Source: Clostridiaceae bacterium
GTDB lineage: Bacteria; Bacillota; Clostridia; DSM-8532
Reading direction: 5' to 3'
Assembly (NCBI GenBank): GCA_012719645.1
Contig: JAAXZX010000105.1
Coordinates: 1 to 42,114, forward strand
Length of the DNA stretch: 42,114 nt
Shown: in pieces, positions 8,252-16,572 of the stretch
Numbering within the stretch: position 1 is the stretch's first letter
How the letters are laid out: each line of letters begins with the position of its first letter
Program-made: the position numbers and the translations under genes
The notes under the pieces: model-generated
Database searches by the model: none
The model's input: the letters and a program-made list of their open reading frames with translations, nothing else
What the model was told of the DNA's origin: nothing

Positions 8252-8349
8252 ATGGTTCCTGTCGGAACCATTTTCTCTCTCTGCTTCAGTCTTTGGGGGG
8301 CAAAGACATCTGGGGTTTATATTGGATAACCCGGAGTATATATAAACCC
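8252..8349. other. Three consecutive hairpins in convergent intergenic region
   Basis: Stem 1 is ATGGTTCC/GGAACCAT (8252-8271) followed by TTTTCTC. Stem 2 is GTCTTTG/CAAAGAC (8289-8307) with a five-G loop. Stem 3 is GGGTTTATAT/ATATAAACCC (8313-8349). They lie between the terminator of the phosphoribosyltransferase gene and the end of the histidine kinase gene. They may protect or end the kinase mRNA, or belong to a small RNA; no promoter was identified. Confidence 0.4.
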
Positions 8350-8427
8350 TTATACCATATTATATCCGTTTGGAAAAAACGATCAAGTGATATTGGTCAT
8401 ATCTTTCAGTGCTTTTTGCACTGTTTG

Positions 8428-10113
8428 TCAAAGCTGAAAGTCATTTCGGACAAGCGGAATTGAAGCATGAACCATGAATCCCTTGCCATCCTCAAAACTG
8501 TTGAACCTGACAACGCCACCAAGGCTTCCTGCCCTTTCTTCCATACCCTTGAGGCCGTTTCCCTTTATGATCTTCCCGCATCCCTTTCCGTTATCTATGA
8601 TATGGACATCCAGCACGCTCGTTTTTTCCTTTATGGATATGGTTATATGATCGGCCTTTCCATGCCTGATGGCATTGGTGGTGGCTTCCTGGCAGATCCT
8701 GTATATGGCTCTGACCTGCTCATCGGTCAGATCGTTCGTACACCTGGATCGTATTACATCAAGCCTGACACCGATTTCCTCCATGCGGTCCGCCATCTCG
8801 TCCAGCAGCGACCAAAGGGGGGAGTGGTCTTTCCTGGATCCGTTATTCGCAGTGATCTCGTCTATACCCCTGTCTATATCGTCTATAACCTGCCTGAGCC
8901 TCATTATGGCCTTTTCAGGATAACGGTCCAGGATCAGGCGGTTGCTTTCCAGGGTATGAAGGGCAAGGTTGAGGGAGTGTCCCATAACATCATGGATCTC
9001 TTTCGCAAGGTTATTCCTCTCCTCAATGGCAGCCAGGTGGCCAATCTGGTCCTGTAGCATCCTGATGCTGCTGTTCATCGCCACAAGTTCTTCATTCTTT
9101 TCCTTAAGTTTGTTTATAGCAGCCTTCAGGGCTGTATCGTCATGTATGAGGCATACCAGGCCGGATCTGCGTTGCAACAGTGTTTTGGCCACCCGTATTG
9201 AAATGGTGTATATACCGTTATTATGCTCCAGCTCCAGCACCCTGCCCTCCTGACCCGGTTCCCTGAAATGCCGCGCCTCCCTCAGGCAGGCGTCATGGAT
9301 GGCCTGAATTGTGTCCTGGCTAAGCCTGGCACATGCCGGATTCATATATACTCTGTTACCCTTGCCGTCCAAAATAAAGGCAGGCTCACTGTATAGCTCC
9401 AGGCTTCTCCTTATTCCCAGGGAAAGGGTGATGAGCATGCCGAGACGGGCTGATCCAAAAAACAACATGCCGAATATGGTCAACGCCGTTATGGGTCCGA
9501 ACACGGGCGGGCATACAGGATTAAAAAACGTAACCAGGATCTTCAGCGTGAAGGATGCCAGCGCAAACACAAACAGGAATACTTCAAATGGATATATCCC
9601 TATCCTCTGTGCCATAGTCACCGCAAGCAATACACAGCCTGCAACCCTCAGCATGTACTCCAGCGCGGAGCTGAACCTGTACGGAAAGCAGGCCTCCGGG
9701 GCTGCTGACGGATCAACGATAATGGGTTTATTCCAAAGGAAAAATACTGCCAGGCAAATGGCCGGAAGTGAGTACAGCAGCACCGTGATTATCCTGTCAG
9801 GGCTCTTTTTGCTTAAAAGGATCAGGCTGAAGTGCAGCAGGGAAACCGAACACAAAACGCCCCCCACTGACGATATGTTAGCAAGAAAACGGCGGAGTTC
9901 TGTTTCCCGGGCGAGTATGGCAATAAAATCCAGCGCAAGCGAGATAACCGCAAAAATATGGACGTTTATAAAGCTGCCCACAAGTTCGGTCTTAATGGAA
10001 GAATGGTATATATACGCCACGTAGGCAGATAAAGCCGCTATGCTGACGGTGTATGCCATAATGCTTAAGGTCGTAATACCACCCTCCCTCATGATTCTGA
10101 TACGGCAGGGCAA
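8428..10113 (-). CDS. Sensor histidine kinase, NarL/DesK-type (HisKA_3)
   Basis: A membrane sensor kinase of up to 561 residues. About six to seven hydrophobic segments fill residues 12-235, followed by a PAS-like segment (about 238-330), a short coiled coil, the HisKA_3 dimerisation helix with KEIHDVMGHSL (phosphoacceptor H374), and a C-terminal HATPase_c domain (NAIRHG, DNGKGCG, GNGLKGMEERAGSLGG). It is the third gene of an operon, 10 bp after the response regulator gene, and phosphorylates that regulator by family logic. The start is unsettled: TTG 10113 and ATG 10092 have no ribosome site, while a good GGGAGGGTGG lies between codons 9 and 12, before an ATT. The sensed signal is unknown. 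Confidence 0.9.
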   Translation of the reverse strand: MPCRIRIMREGGITTLSIMAYTVSIAALSAYVAYIYHSSIKTELVGSFINVHIFAVISLALDFIAILARETELRRFLANISSVGGVLCSVSLLHFSLILLSKKSPDRIITVLLYSLPAICLAVFFLWNKPIIVDPSAAPEACFPYRFSSALEYMLRVAGCVLLAVTMAQRIGIYPFEVFLFVFALASFTLKILVTFFNPVCPPVFGPITALTIFGMLFFGSARLGMLITLSLGIRRSLELYSEPAFILDGKGNRVYMNPACARLSQDTIQAIHDACLREARHFREPGQEGRVLELEHNNGIYTISIRVAKTLLQRRSGLVCLIHDDTALKAAINKLKEKNEELVAMNSSIRMLQDQIGHLAAIEERNNLAKEIHDVMGHSLNLALHTLESNRLILDRYPEKAIMRLRQVIDDIDRGIDEITANNGSRKDHSPLWSLLDEMADRMEEIGVRLDVIRSRCTNDLTDEQVRAIYRICQEATTNAIRHGKADHITISIKEKTSVLDVHIIDNGKGCGKIIKGNGLKGMEERAGSLGGVVRFNSFEDGKGFMVHASIPLVRNDFQL

Positions 10114-10123
10114 TATACCGGGC

Positions 10124-10768
10124 TCATATTAAGTTGTGCTTCAGGGCAAACATTACCAGTTGAGCCCGGTTTCCCGTTCCCGTGATCTCCAGGAGCCGCG
10201 TGATCTTGTTTTTTACAGTCCCGTTGGCGTACCCGAAGATTTCAGCAATTTCGTTATTGTTCCTTCCTTCGCTTATGCATTTTATGATCTCGATATCTTC
10301 TTCCTTGAGAGCATCCAGTACCTGATTGCACTTCCTTTCGGCGGCCTTTCTTCTGCCGGCGGCTTCCAGGATGCCTTTTATTTCACCGCCGTTTATGATG
10401 CTGTATCCCCAATGGACGCACTGGATCAGGACTTTCAGGCGATCCGAGGGCGTATCCTTCATCAGATATGCGTCCGCACCGTTCATAAAGGCCTTGAATA
10501 TATGGTCATTTTCCTCCAGGGACGTCAGGATAATAACCTTGATATTGGGGTCAAAGGCCTTTATCCTGGCAATGGCATCAATCCCGTCCAACACTGGCAT
10601 TTTTATATCCATCAGAATTACATCAGGTCTTATTTCCTCGCACATTTCGCAGGCCTTCAGACCATCATGGGCTACCCCAGCAACCTCAAAACCGCTGAAG
10701 CTTTCCAGGACAATTTTCAGGCTGTCAGTCAGAAGGGCATGGTCATCCGCAATCAATACGCGTATCAT
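10124..10768 (-). CDS. Response regulator, NarL/LuxR-type
   Basis: A 214-residue DNA-binding response regulator. The receiver domain (1-120) has the acidic pair D8/D9, the phosphoacceptor D54 in LMDIKMP, and a Lys in LMKDTP. A LuxR-type helix-turn-helix fills the C-terminus (about 150-214; NNNEIAEIFGYANGTVKNKITRLLEITG). It has a strong AAGGAGG ribosome site. It sits between the kinase-dead sensor gene and the histidine kinase gene in one operon. Its targets are unknown; autoregulation of the operon is plausible but no repeated site was identified. Confidence 0.93.
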   Translation of the reverse strand: MIRVLIADDHALLTDSLKIVLESFSGFEVAGVAHDGLKACEMCEEIRPDVILMDIKMPVLDGIDAIARIKAFDPNIKVIILTSLEENDHIFKAFMNGADAYLMKDTPSDRLKVLIQCVHWGYSIINGGEIKGILEAAGRRKAAERKCNQVLDALKEEDIEIIKCISEGRNNNEIAEIFGYANGTVKNKITRLLEITGTGNRAQLVMFALKHNLI

Positions 10769-10794
10769 GGCTCAAACCTCCTTTCTTTCGCTCC

Positions 10795-12126
10795 CTATTC
10801 CGTATCCCCGGAGCTTTCGCCTGTCACGGGCTGCAGATTCAGCTTTTTCACAGTGGCGCGCATTTTCTCAATAACGCTCCGGGTGTATTCCAGGAGTTGG
10901 TCGTTCATCATCCTGACCTTATGATGATAATCTGGTCCGGAAGACATCTCTGATTCGAGCCGGGCAACATCCAGGCGGACCCTGGTGATATACGAATTGG
11001 CAGTAGAGTTAACCTTGTCAAGTATCCTGGCCCGTTCCTTTTCCATTGCCAGATGCCTTATGGCCTTTGTTACACGCTTCTTCCGGGCAAAGGCCAGCTC
11101 CAGCTGCCTGTTCTTTCCGGACAGCTCCATTTGCAGTTCAACCATCCTTGACACATCACGGAGGGTGACTATCCGGCCGAACACCCTGCCCCCTGTCTGA
11201 AGGGTTGAGACCTTGTACTGAAGATGCACAGGACTTTCATTCTCCATGGTGATCCGGCCTTCTGAAAGGGAATCGGAGCCGTTCAGCGCCCCTGTTTCCA
11301 TAATCCTGGCATGGATATCATCAAGCCTGTCAGAAAGCCTTATAGCCTCAAGTCCGTCATGGGTATATATGATACGGCCTTTCCTGTCATAGAAGATTAT
11401 AGCCTCGGAAAACCCTTCAAGAATATTCAGGCGGGACAGGTATTTACTATCCCAGCCGGTCAGGGGCATAGCTTTCATATTCGCTGCCACGCTGCCAATG
11501 AGGATAAAAAGGTGCATGCCGTCATAGAAAGTATCGTAAGCTGAAAGGTAAAATACCAGCAGCGCCGCAATGCCCGTCAGCAGCAATATGACATAGACAG
11601 AATCAGCGATGGATTTTCGGCTGAGGGGTTTGTAACAGAGCATGAATACTACCGACATCACAAGATAAAGCATGCCGGGCACAACCATATACCAGTAGGC
11701 ATGGTCCTGGTACCTGGCCTCAAAGGGCACCTCAAAGGATATGACGGCGTCTGCCCATCCGCTGTTGAGGAAAAGAAACAGCACCTGTCCGATGGATAGC
11801 AGGTGGATGCCCAGGGACAATGCTTTCAACCACCGCCTTTCGGTATAAAAACCGGTAAAAAGAAGCATTGCAGATTTCAGAAGATAAGCGGAGGCCGCCT
11901 TCACAAGGAAAAAGCGCCTGAACATCCCGGGTGATGAAGCATAGAATGCAAGCAGCGAACTGCATTCATGGACAAATACAAGGAGCGCCAGGTAAAGGAA
12001 GGACCTCTTGGCTTCCGCCGATGAATTGCAGGCCAGCACAAGGGAGCAGGCACAGCCTGAAAGGGCTATGCTGGCAGTTATGATTATGCTGAGTATTAGC
12101 CTTTGATTATGGATGAGAAATCCCAT
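10795..12126 (-). CDS. Membrane sensor with degenerate, kinase-dead HisKA-like region
   Basis: A 443-residue membrane protein. About seven hydrophobic segments (1-225) resemble the 7TM sensor of histidine kinases, followed by a PAS-like domain (about 228-330; NILEGFSEAIIFYDRKGRIIYT) and a helical region. In that region MEKERARILDKVNSTAN aligns with the HisKA_3 motif of the neighbouring kinase (IEERNNLAKEIHDVMGH): Asn373 takes the place of the phosphoacceptor His and Ser the place of Asp. The protein ends soon after, without any HATPase_c domain. It cannot act as a kinase. It may be an accessory sensor that dimerises with or controls the kinase two genes downstream. The start ATG has GGAGTTTGAAAT upstream. 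Confidence 0.75.
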   Translation of the reverse strand: MGFLIHNQRLILSIIITASIALSGCACSLVLACNSSAEAKRSFLYLALLVFVHECSSLLAFYASSPGMFRRFFLVKAASAYLLKSAMLLFTGFYTERRWLKALSLGIHLLSIGQVLFLFLNSGWADAVISFEVPFEARYQDHAYWYMVVPGMLYLVMSVVFMLCYKPLSRKSIADSVYVILLLTGIAALLVFYLSAYDTFYDGMHLFILIGSVAANMKAMPLTGWDSKYLSRLNILEGFSEAIIFYDRKGRIIYTHDGLEAIRLSDRLDDIHARIMETGALNGSDSLSEGRITMENESPVHLQYKVSTLQTGGRVFGRIVTLRDVSRMVELQMELSGKNRQLELAFARKKRVTKAIRHLAMEKERARILDKVNSTANSYITRVRLDVARLESEMSSGPDYHHKVRMMNDQLLEYTRSVIEKMRATVKKLNLQPVTGESSGDTE

Positions 12127-12163
12127 ATTTCAAACTCCATCAAATATCGGCAGTTTTCGCCCG

Positions 12164-12192
12164 GTTATACTTATTATATACCAGTTAACCAA
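12164..12192 (-). promoter_or_regulatory. Promoter of the three-gene sensory operon
   Basis: On the minus strand TTGGTT (12187-12192) and TATAAC (12164-12169) are spaced by 17 bp, 38 bp before the start of the first gene of the operon. It is a plausible sigma-A promoter with a weak -35. Confidence 0.5.
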
Positions 12193-12354
12193 TATAATCC
12201 ATGCCATGGTACGCAAGCCGCGGGCAAGCCTGCGAAAACCCGCCTTCCTCTTACGTGCACAGCCGCCTGATAAGACCTGTATTTACCCGAACCTTCCGAA
12301 TAATAAGGGACTTTCGCCATAGAATGTATTGGCAGCCTTAGCAGGCAGGCGCAT

Positions 12355-13038
12355 ATGAATAACCGGCAAATGCATTATCTCATCAGATTCATCCTCTTCA
12401 TTGGGGCGCTGTTGGCGGTCATTGCGCTGCTGGCAAGGTATCTGCCGGGTATAATGCGGCTCGCAAAAAACCCTGACGACTTCGCGGATTATATCGCCTC
12501 GTTCGGTTATGCCGGATACCTGGTCTTTGTACTGCTGGAGATCATCCAGGTTGTGATAGCCGTTATCCCGGGGGACCTTTTCCATATAGCAGCCGGTTAC
12601 ATATTTAAAATGCCCCTCGGATTCCTGCTGGCCTATGCCGGTGAAACCGCCGGGGCTATCCTTGCCTTTATGCTGGCAAGATTTTTAGGGGAAAAACTTG
12701 TGTCCCGGTTTGTTCCGAAGGAACAACTGGACAGGCTGTGCAGCCTGCTCAACTCTGCCGGAGGGATCGCGGGAACACTGGTTCTGTGCCTGATTCCTGC
12801 CGTCCCCAAGGACATTCTTGTATATGCGGCAGGCATCACCCCCATAAAACCTTTCAGGTTTCTTACCGTATTTCTTCTTTGCAGGATCCCGGACATACTT
12901 GTAAAGTCCGGCGGAGGAGCGGCGTTCAGCCAGCGGGATTACGCCTGGCTGATTGTTGTGATGCTGTCTTTCCTGGCCCTTATCGGTATCGGATATACCC
13001 TGAAAAAAAGGTTTATTGATTCTCAACGGTTGAAATAA
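12355..13038 (+). CDS. TVP38/TMEM64 (VTT-domain) membrane protein
   Basis: A 227-residue integral membrane protein of the VTT/DedA superfamily. The conserved VTT core runs from about residue 55 to 175 and includes VIPGDLFHIAAGYIFKMPLGFLLAYAGETAGAILAFMLARFLGEK and IPAVPKDILVYAAG, with hydrophobic helices at each end. Family members act in lipid scrambling or membrane homeostasis, and some transport small solutes; the specific role here is unknown. It is divergent from the sensory operon and has only a moderate ribosome site (GGCAGGCG). Confidence 0.88.
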   Translation: MNNRQMHYLIRFILFIGALLAVIALLARYLPGIMRLAKNPDDFADYIASFGYAGYLVFVLLEIIQVVIAVIPGDLFHIAAGYIFKMPLGFLLAYAGETAGAILAFMLARFLGEKLVSRFVPKEQLDRLCSLLNSAGGIAGTLVLCLIPAVPKDILVYAAGITPIKPFRFLTVFLLCRIPDILVKSGGGAAFSQRDYAWLIVVMLSFLALIGIGYTLKKRFIDSQRLK

Positions 13039-13136
13039 CCTCCTGGAACCTGTATATTGTAAACATATCCATCCCGTATCGGAGGGGCGCGCCCAATCTG
13101 CAGCCCTTTTCCGGGGGCGATATTGGGAGACGGAAT

Positions 13137-13616
13137 ATGGGAAAAGAGATAGAAAGAAAATTTCTGGTGAAGGACTGTTCCTACAAAGACAAAGCTTCTT
13201 CCTGCAAGGTTTACCGCCAGGGGTATATCTCCGTCCAACCCGACAGGGTTATCCGGGTCAGAACCGATGGCGAAAGAGGTTATCTGACCCTTAAAGGGCC
13301 TTCTTCCGGTGTTGCAAGGCTGGAATACGAGTATGAGATTCCCTTGCCGGACGCTGAAGAAATGCTGTCGCTAATGTGTGACAAACCCATAATTGAAAAA
13401 CGCCGCTATATTGTTTTCCATGAAGGCGTGGAATGGGAAGTGGACGAATTCGAAGGCGAAAACCAGGGACTCTGTATCGCGGAGATAGAGCTTGAGCAGG
13501 AAGGCCAGAGCTTCAGCCTCCCTCCCTGGATTGGTCCGGAGGTAACGGGCGATCCCAGGTACTATAATGCAAACCTTGTAAAGTCCCCATACAAAAGCTG
13601 GAAGCAACGGGGATAA
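13137..13616 (+). CDS. CYTH domain protein (triphosphatase tunnel family)
   Basis: A 159-residue cytosolic protein covering the full CYTH fold. It begins with the hallmark EIERKFLVK, then basic and acidic strand motifs (RVIRVRTDGERGYLTLKG, LEYEYEIPL, EKRRYIV, WEVDEFEG, IAEIELE). These line the tunnel that binds triphosphates and divalent metal. Related bacterial proteins hydrolyse inorganic triphosphate, so an inorganic triphosphatase activity is likely, but other substrates are possible. The start has GGGAGACGGAAT upstream. It is not clearly linked to its neighbours. Confidence 0.9.
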   Translation: MGKEIERKFLVKDCSYKDKASSCKVYRQGYISVQPDRVIRVRTDGERGYLTLKGPSSGVARLEYEYEIPLPDAEEMLSLMCDKPIIEKRRYIVFHEGVEWEVDEFEGENQGLCIAEIELEQEGQSFSLPPWIGPEVTGDPRYYNANLVKSPYKSWKQRG

Positions 13617-13704
13617 ATAATCCAGTCCGGATTTCCTGATTTTTCGGTACGAACAGGCACCTAAACAAAGCCGCCTCAATAGAATACTGTTGAGGTGGTA
13701 TGGG

Positions 13705-14376
13705 ATGAACTGCGATTTTATCAAGTCACAGGTGTTTAAGGACACCCTCCGCTACAGAAGTATCCCGATGATCAACATCGATCTGACAATTCCCGTTTTG
13801 GCCGGGCATGATCATGCGGCATCCCGGTTCAATATGTACTACAGACATCAGGCAAGAACCAGTTATAATTATGCGAGAGCCCGGCTCTATCCCCAGGCGG
13901 TAAGGCAGTATCATTACGCTTCATCGCAGAACTTTCCCTTCCATGGATTTGAACTGGTCCAGACCTTTGAGCCGACTTATTGCAGGAAGCCACTCATAAG
14001 CCTTTACTATGACCGTTACGAGTTTACGGGAGGCGCCCACGGCGTCACCACAAGGACGGGGAACACCTGGGATATGGATCGCGGTGTTCTTCTCAGGCTC
14101 GAGGACCTGTTCAAACCGGGCTACGACTACAGGAGAATAATCATAAGAACCATTGAAAGGGAAACCAGGCGCCGGCAGGAGACAGGCCAGGTGAAGTATC
14201 TTGACAATCTCAACGAAAACATCGCCAAAAACTACGATGATGGCAATTACTATCTCTCCGATGCCGGGATTGTAATCTTTTACCCGCTGTACACCATAGC
14301 TCCGTACGCGGCTGGAATCCAGACCTTTACGATACCATGGGTCCTGTTCGGTGATAACCTGGCAATAAAGCCGTAA
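13705..14376 (+). CDS. DUF3298/DUF4163 domain protein (RsiV/PdaC-like)
   Basis: A 223-residue protein with an N-terminal DUF4163-like part (residues about 20-95) and a C-terminal DUF3298-like part (about 130-215, YYLSDAGIVIFYPLYTIAPYAAG). This pair occurs in the extracellular parts of RsiV anti-sigma factors and PdaC deacetylases, where it binds glycan. Here there is no signal peptide, no membrane segment and no catalytic domain, so where it acts is unclear. The segment FTGGAHGVTTRTGNTWDM is the typical GGAHG motif of the family. I chose ATG 13705, 6 bp after GAGGTGG; an upstream TTG overlaps that site. The gene ends close to the convergent prfA. Confidence 0.78.
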   Translation: MNCDFIKSQVFKDTLRYRSIPMINIDLTIPVLAGHDHAASRFNMYYRHQARTSYNYARARLYPQAVRQYHYASSQNFPFHGFELVQTFEPTYCRKPLISLYYDRYEFTGGAHGVTTRTGNTWDMDRGVLLRLEDLFKPGYDYRRIIIRTIERETRRRQETGQVKYLDNLNENIAKNYDDGNYYLSDAGIVIFYPLYTIAPYAAGIQTFTIPWVLFGDNLAIKP

Positions 14377-14383
14377 ATCAAAT

Positions 14384-14401
14384 AAGGGGGGTATCCCCCT
14401 T
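14384..14401. terminator. Possible bidirectional terminator between DUF3298 gene and prfA
   Basis: AAGGGGG and CCCCCTT pair across a 4-base loop, with AATAAG and CTTATT extending the stem in part. The hairpin fills the 28-bp gap between two convergent genes, but T runs are poor on both sides. Confidence 0.4.
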
Positions 14402-14404
14402 CTC

Positions 14405-15481
14405 TTATTCCTCCTCGCTCGCGCTGAGTTTTTCAGCCTGATCGGACGTGATAAGCGCATCCAGGATCTCGTCCATGTCTCCGTTCAGGAATTCTTCAAT
14501 CCTGTACAGCGTGTAGCCGATACGGTGGTCCGTGACGCGCCTCTGCGGAAAGTTATAGGTCCTGATCCGCTCGCTCCTGTCCCCTGTTCCCACCTGCGCC
14601 TTTCTGTTTTCTGCAACCTCGCTGTCCCGCTTCTGCCTTTCTATTTCGTTGAGTTTCGTTTTTAGCACCCTCATGGCCTTCTCCCGGTTCTTGTGCTGGG
14701 AACGCTGATCCTGGCAGGTTACAACGATTCCTGTCGGGATATGGGTGATCCTTATGGCCGAGGATGTCTTGTTGACATGCTGTCCGCCTGCTCCTGATGC
14801 CCTGTAGGTATCCACTTCGATATCATTGGGGTTTATTTCAATATCATCCAGTTCGTCTGCTTCAGGGAGCACAGCGACGGTTACCGTGGAGGTATGTATC
14901 CTGCCGCTGGATTCAGTGTCAGGCACCCTCTGGACCCTGTGGACCCCGCTTTCAAACTTCAGTCGGCTGTAGGCTCCCCTGCCCTCCACCTCGAATACCA
15001 CTTCCTTGAAACCGCCGATCTCGGTGGGATGGGAATCTATCATGTTGACCTCCCAGCCCTTGCTCTCGGCGTAATGGGTATACATCCTCATGAGTTCGGC
15101 AGCAAAAAGCGCCGCTTCCTCTCCGCCCGCGCCTGCCCTGATCTCCATGATTACATCCTTTTCATCATTGGGGTCCTTCGGCATGAGCAGGATCTTCAGC
15201 TCCCTTTCGGTCCTTTCCATGCCGGATTCGGCCTCATCCATCTCCTGCCGGATCATCTCCTCAAGTTCAGGGTCAGGTTTTTCATCCAGCATGGACCTGG
15301 CATCCTCCAGGGCTTTTTTGAAGCCTTTCCATTCCCTGAACTTCTCAACGATCCCGGAAAGTTCGGAGTGTTCCTTCATCAGCTTCATATAAAGGTTCTG
15401 GTCGTTGACGACATCGGGTTCGGCCAACCGCATATTAAGTTCTTCAAAACGGCTTTCTATGGCTTCTAGCTTTTCAAACAT
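14405..15481 (-). CDS. prfA: Peptide chain release factor 1
   Basis: A 358-residue class I release factor that reads UAA and UAG stops. The catalytic GGQ is in [14 protein letters not shown] (about residues 228-241), and the anticodon-like loop [12 protein letters not shown] has the PxT of RF1, not the SPF of RF2. Length and domain order are normal. I chose ATG 15481 because the family begins MFEKLEAIE and because GGGGTG lies 6 bp upstream; GTG 15490 and ATG 15484 are in-frame alternatives. It follows the PHP gene by 68 bp and may share its transcript. Confidence 0.97.
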   Translation of the reverse strand: MFEKLEAIESRFEELNMRLAEPDVVNDQNLYMKLMKEHSELSGIVEKFREWKGFKKALEDARSMLDEKPDPELEEMIRQEMDEAESGMERTERELKILLMPKDPNDEKDVIMEIRAGAGGEEAALFAAELMRMYTHYAESKGWEVNMIDSHPTEIGGFKEVVFEVEGRGAYSRLKFESGVHRVQRVPDTESSGRIHTSTVTVAVLPEADELDDIEINPNDIEVDTYRASGAGGQHVNKTSSAIRITHIPTGIVVTCQDQRSQHKNREKAMRVLKTKLNEIERQKRDSEVAENRKAQVGTGDRSERIRTYNFPQRRVTDHRIGYTLYRIEEFLNGDMDEILDALITSDQAEKLSASEEE

Positions 15482-15549
15482 CATTTTCACCCCATGTGCC
15501 CGCGTTCATTAAGGTGATCAGGGAATGCCCGCATCCAGTATTATAATGG

Positions 15550-16269
15550 TCAGCCTCTCCTTGATACAAGCTTCTTTTTCAGGCGTTCAACACTGGTATT
15601 GGCTATCAGATCCTTCGGAAAACCGACCCTGCGAAGCAATTGAAGAGCATCGCCGAACTCGCCTATATCGGTGTGTATATGTGAATCGGAGTTAACGATT
15701 ACAGAGGCATTGTGCTTCACGCAACTCTCCAGGAGACGGACGTAGTTTTCCTCGGAACCAGTCCTGAAGGAACAGGGTTTCAGGGAGGAGTTGTTTACTT
15801 CAAGCAGGACATCGTTCTCGGCAGCAGCCCTGGCAAGTTCGTCGTAATCAAGCGGTACCCTGCTGTCGTCGGGATGTCCTATGATATTGACGTATTTGAA
15901 TTCCATTACATGGATAAAAGTCCTTGTATTCTCCTCGACTGTTCCTGGCTTCAGGCATGGCAGATGAAAGCTGGCTATCAGGACATCCAGTTCGGCAGGG
16001 TTCAGCTTGGCGATATCCAGCGACCCGTCGGCATCGATTATGTTGGCTTCCATACCCTTCAGTATCTCAACTTCATAGAGGTAATCGGGTATGACTTTCA
16101 GGTTCTGAAAGTGGTAAACATGAGCGCCGCCGGGCATGGCAGGTCCATGATCGGTCATGGCGATAAGCTCCAGACCTTTCATGGAAGCTTCCCTTGCATA
16201 TTCATCCAGGGTGCTGTACGCGTGTCCGCTTGAAATCGTGTGAAAATGGCAATCTGCGACGAGTTTCAT
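15550..16269 (-). CDS. PHP-family phosphatase/hydrolase (YcdX-like)
   Basis: A 239-residue metal-dependent hydrolase of the PHP domain family. The metal ligands are visible in order: CHFHT near the N-terminus, MTDHGPAMPG, KGMEAN, ASFHLP, IGHPDD and NSDSHIHTDIG. These correspond to the trinuclear-metal YcdX group of phosphatases. Three ATG codons run in a row at the start; the third (16269) lies 7 bp from GGGAGG and is preferred. The physiological substrate is not defined for this group. It is upstream of prfA on the same strand. Confidence 0.9.
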   Translation of the reverse strand: MKLVADCHFHTISSGHAYSTLDEYAREASMKGLELIAMTDHGPAMPGGAHVYHFQNLKVIPDYLYEVEILKGMEANIIDADGSLDIAKLNPAELDVLIASFHLPCLKPGTVEENTRTFIHVMEFKYVNIIGHPDDSRVPLDYDELARAAAENDVLLEVNNSSLKPCSFRTGSEENYVRLLESCVKHNASVIVNSDSHIHTDIGEFGDALQLLRRVGFPKDLIANTSVERLKKKLVSRRG

Positions 16270-16360
16270 CATCATACCTCCCGTCGGCCCGTTCCTTTTC
16301 GTCCCATAGCCTCGTCATTTACCCTATCAATTATACATAACTCCCCAGACCCATGCAAAT

Positions 16361-16479
16361 TAGAAGTGGGATGCGGGAGACGGGATGTGAGAAGTGGGAT
16401 ATGGTATGTGTGAGCCTTCTGCCTGGCTCCGCAGCCATTCTTATACTCTAACCTCCAACTTCCAACATCTTACTTCCAG
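16361..16479. repeat. Imperfect inverted repeat with purine-rich arm
   Basis: GAAGTGGGAT occurs at 16363-16372 and again at 16391-16400, embedded in a G/A-rich stretch (16361-16405). A C/T-rich stretch at 16447-16479 (ACTTCCAACATCTTACTTCC) is roughly its reverse complement, with mostly transition differences. The result would be a long imperfect stem with a loop of about 40 bases. It may be a decayed dispersed repeat. No gene is present in 16270-16572. Confidence 0.45.
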
Positions 16480-16480
16480 A

Positions 16481-16508
16481 TATAAAAAAGACCGGAGGGT
16501 CGGTCTTT
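16481..16508 (-). terminator. Terminator of hsp20
   Basis: On the minus strand, AAAGACCG pairs with CGGTCTTT across a 6-base loop and runs into TTTTTTATA. It is preceded, closer to the gene, by a separate strong hairpin at 16518-16549. Confidence 0.8.
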
Positions 16509-16517
16509 CGCTTTATG

Positions 16518-16549
16518 CAGCATCCGGCAGACAAGTCTGCCGGATGCTG
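16518..16549. other. 15-bp perfect hairpin downstream of hsp20
   Basis: CAGCATCCGGCAGAC (16518-16532) and its complement (16535-16549) enclose AA. It lies between the hsp20 stop and the T-run terminator. It lacks its own T run and could stabilise the mRNA end or help termination. Confidence 0.6.
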
Positions 16550-16572
16550 TCCCGGAAAAGAAAGGTTGGTGC

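Noticed and set aside
9311..10024. Plus-strand frame of 237 codons opposite the histidine kinase
   Set aside because: It is a shadow of the membrane and PAS-encoding part of the kinase gene, with no ribosome site.
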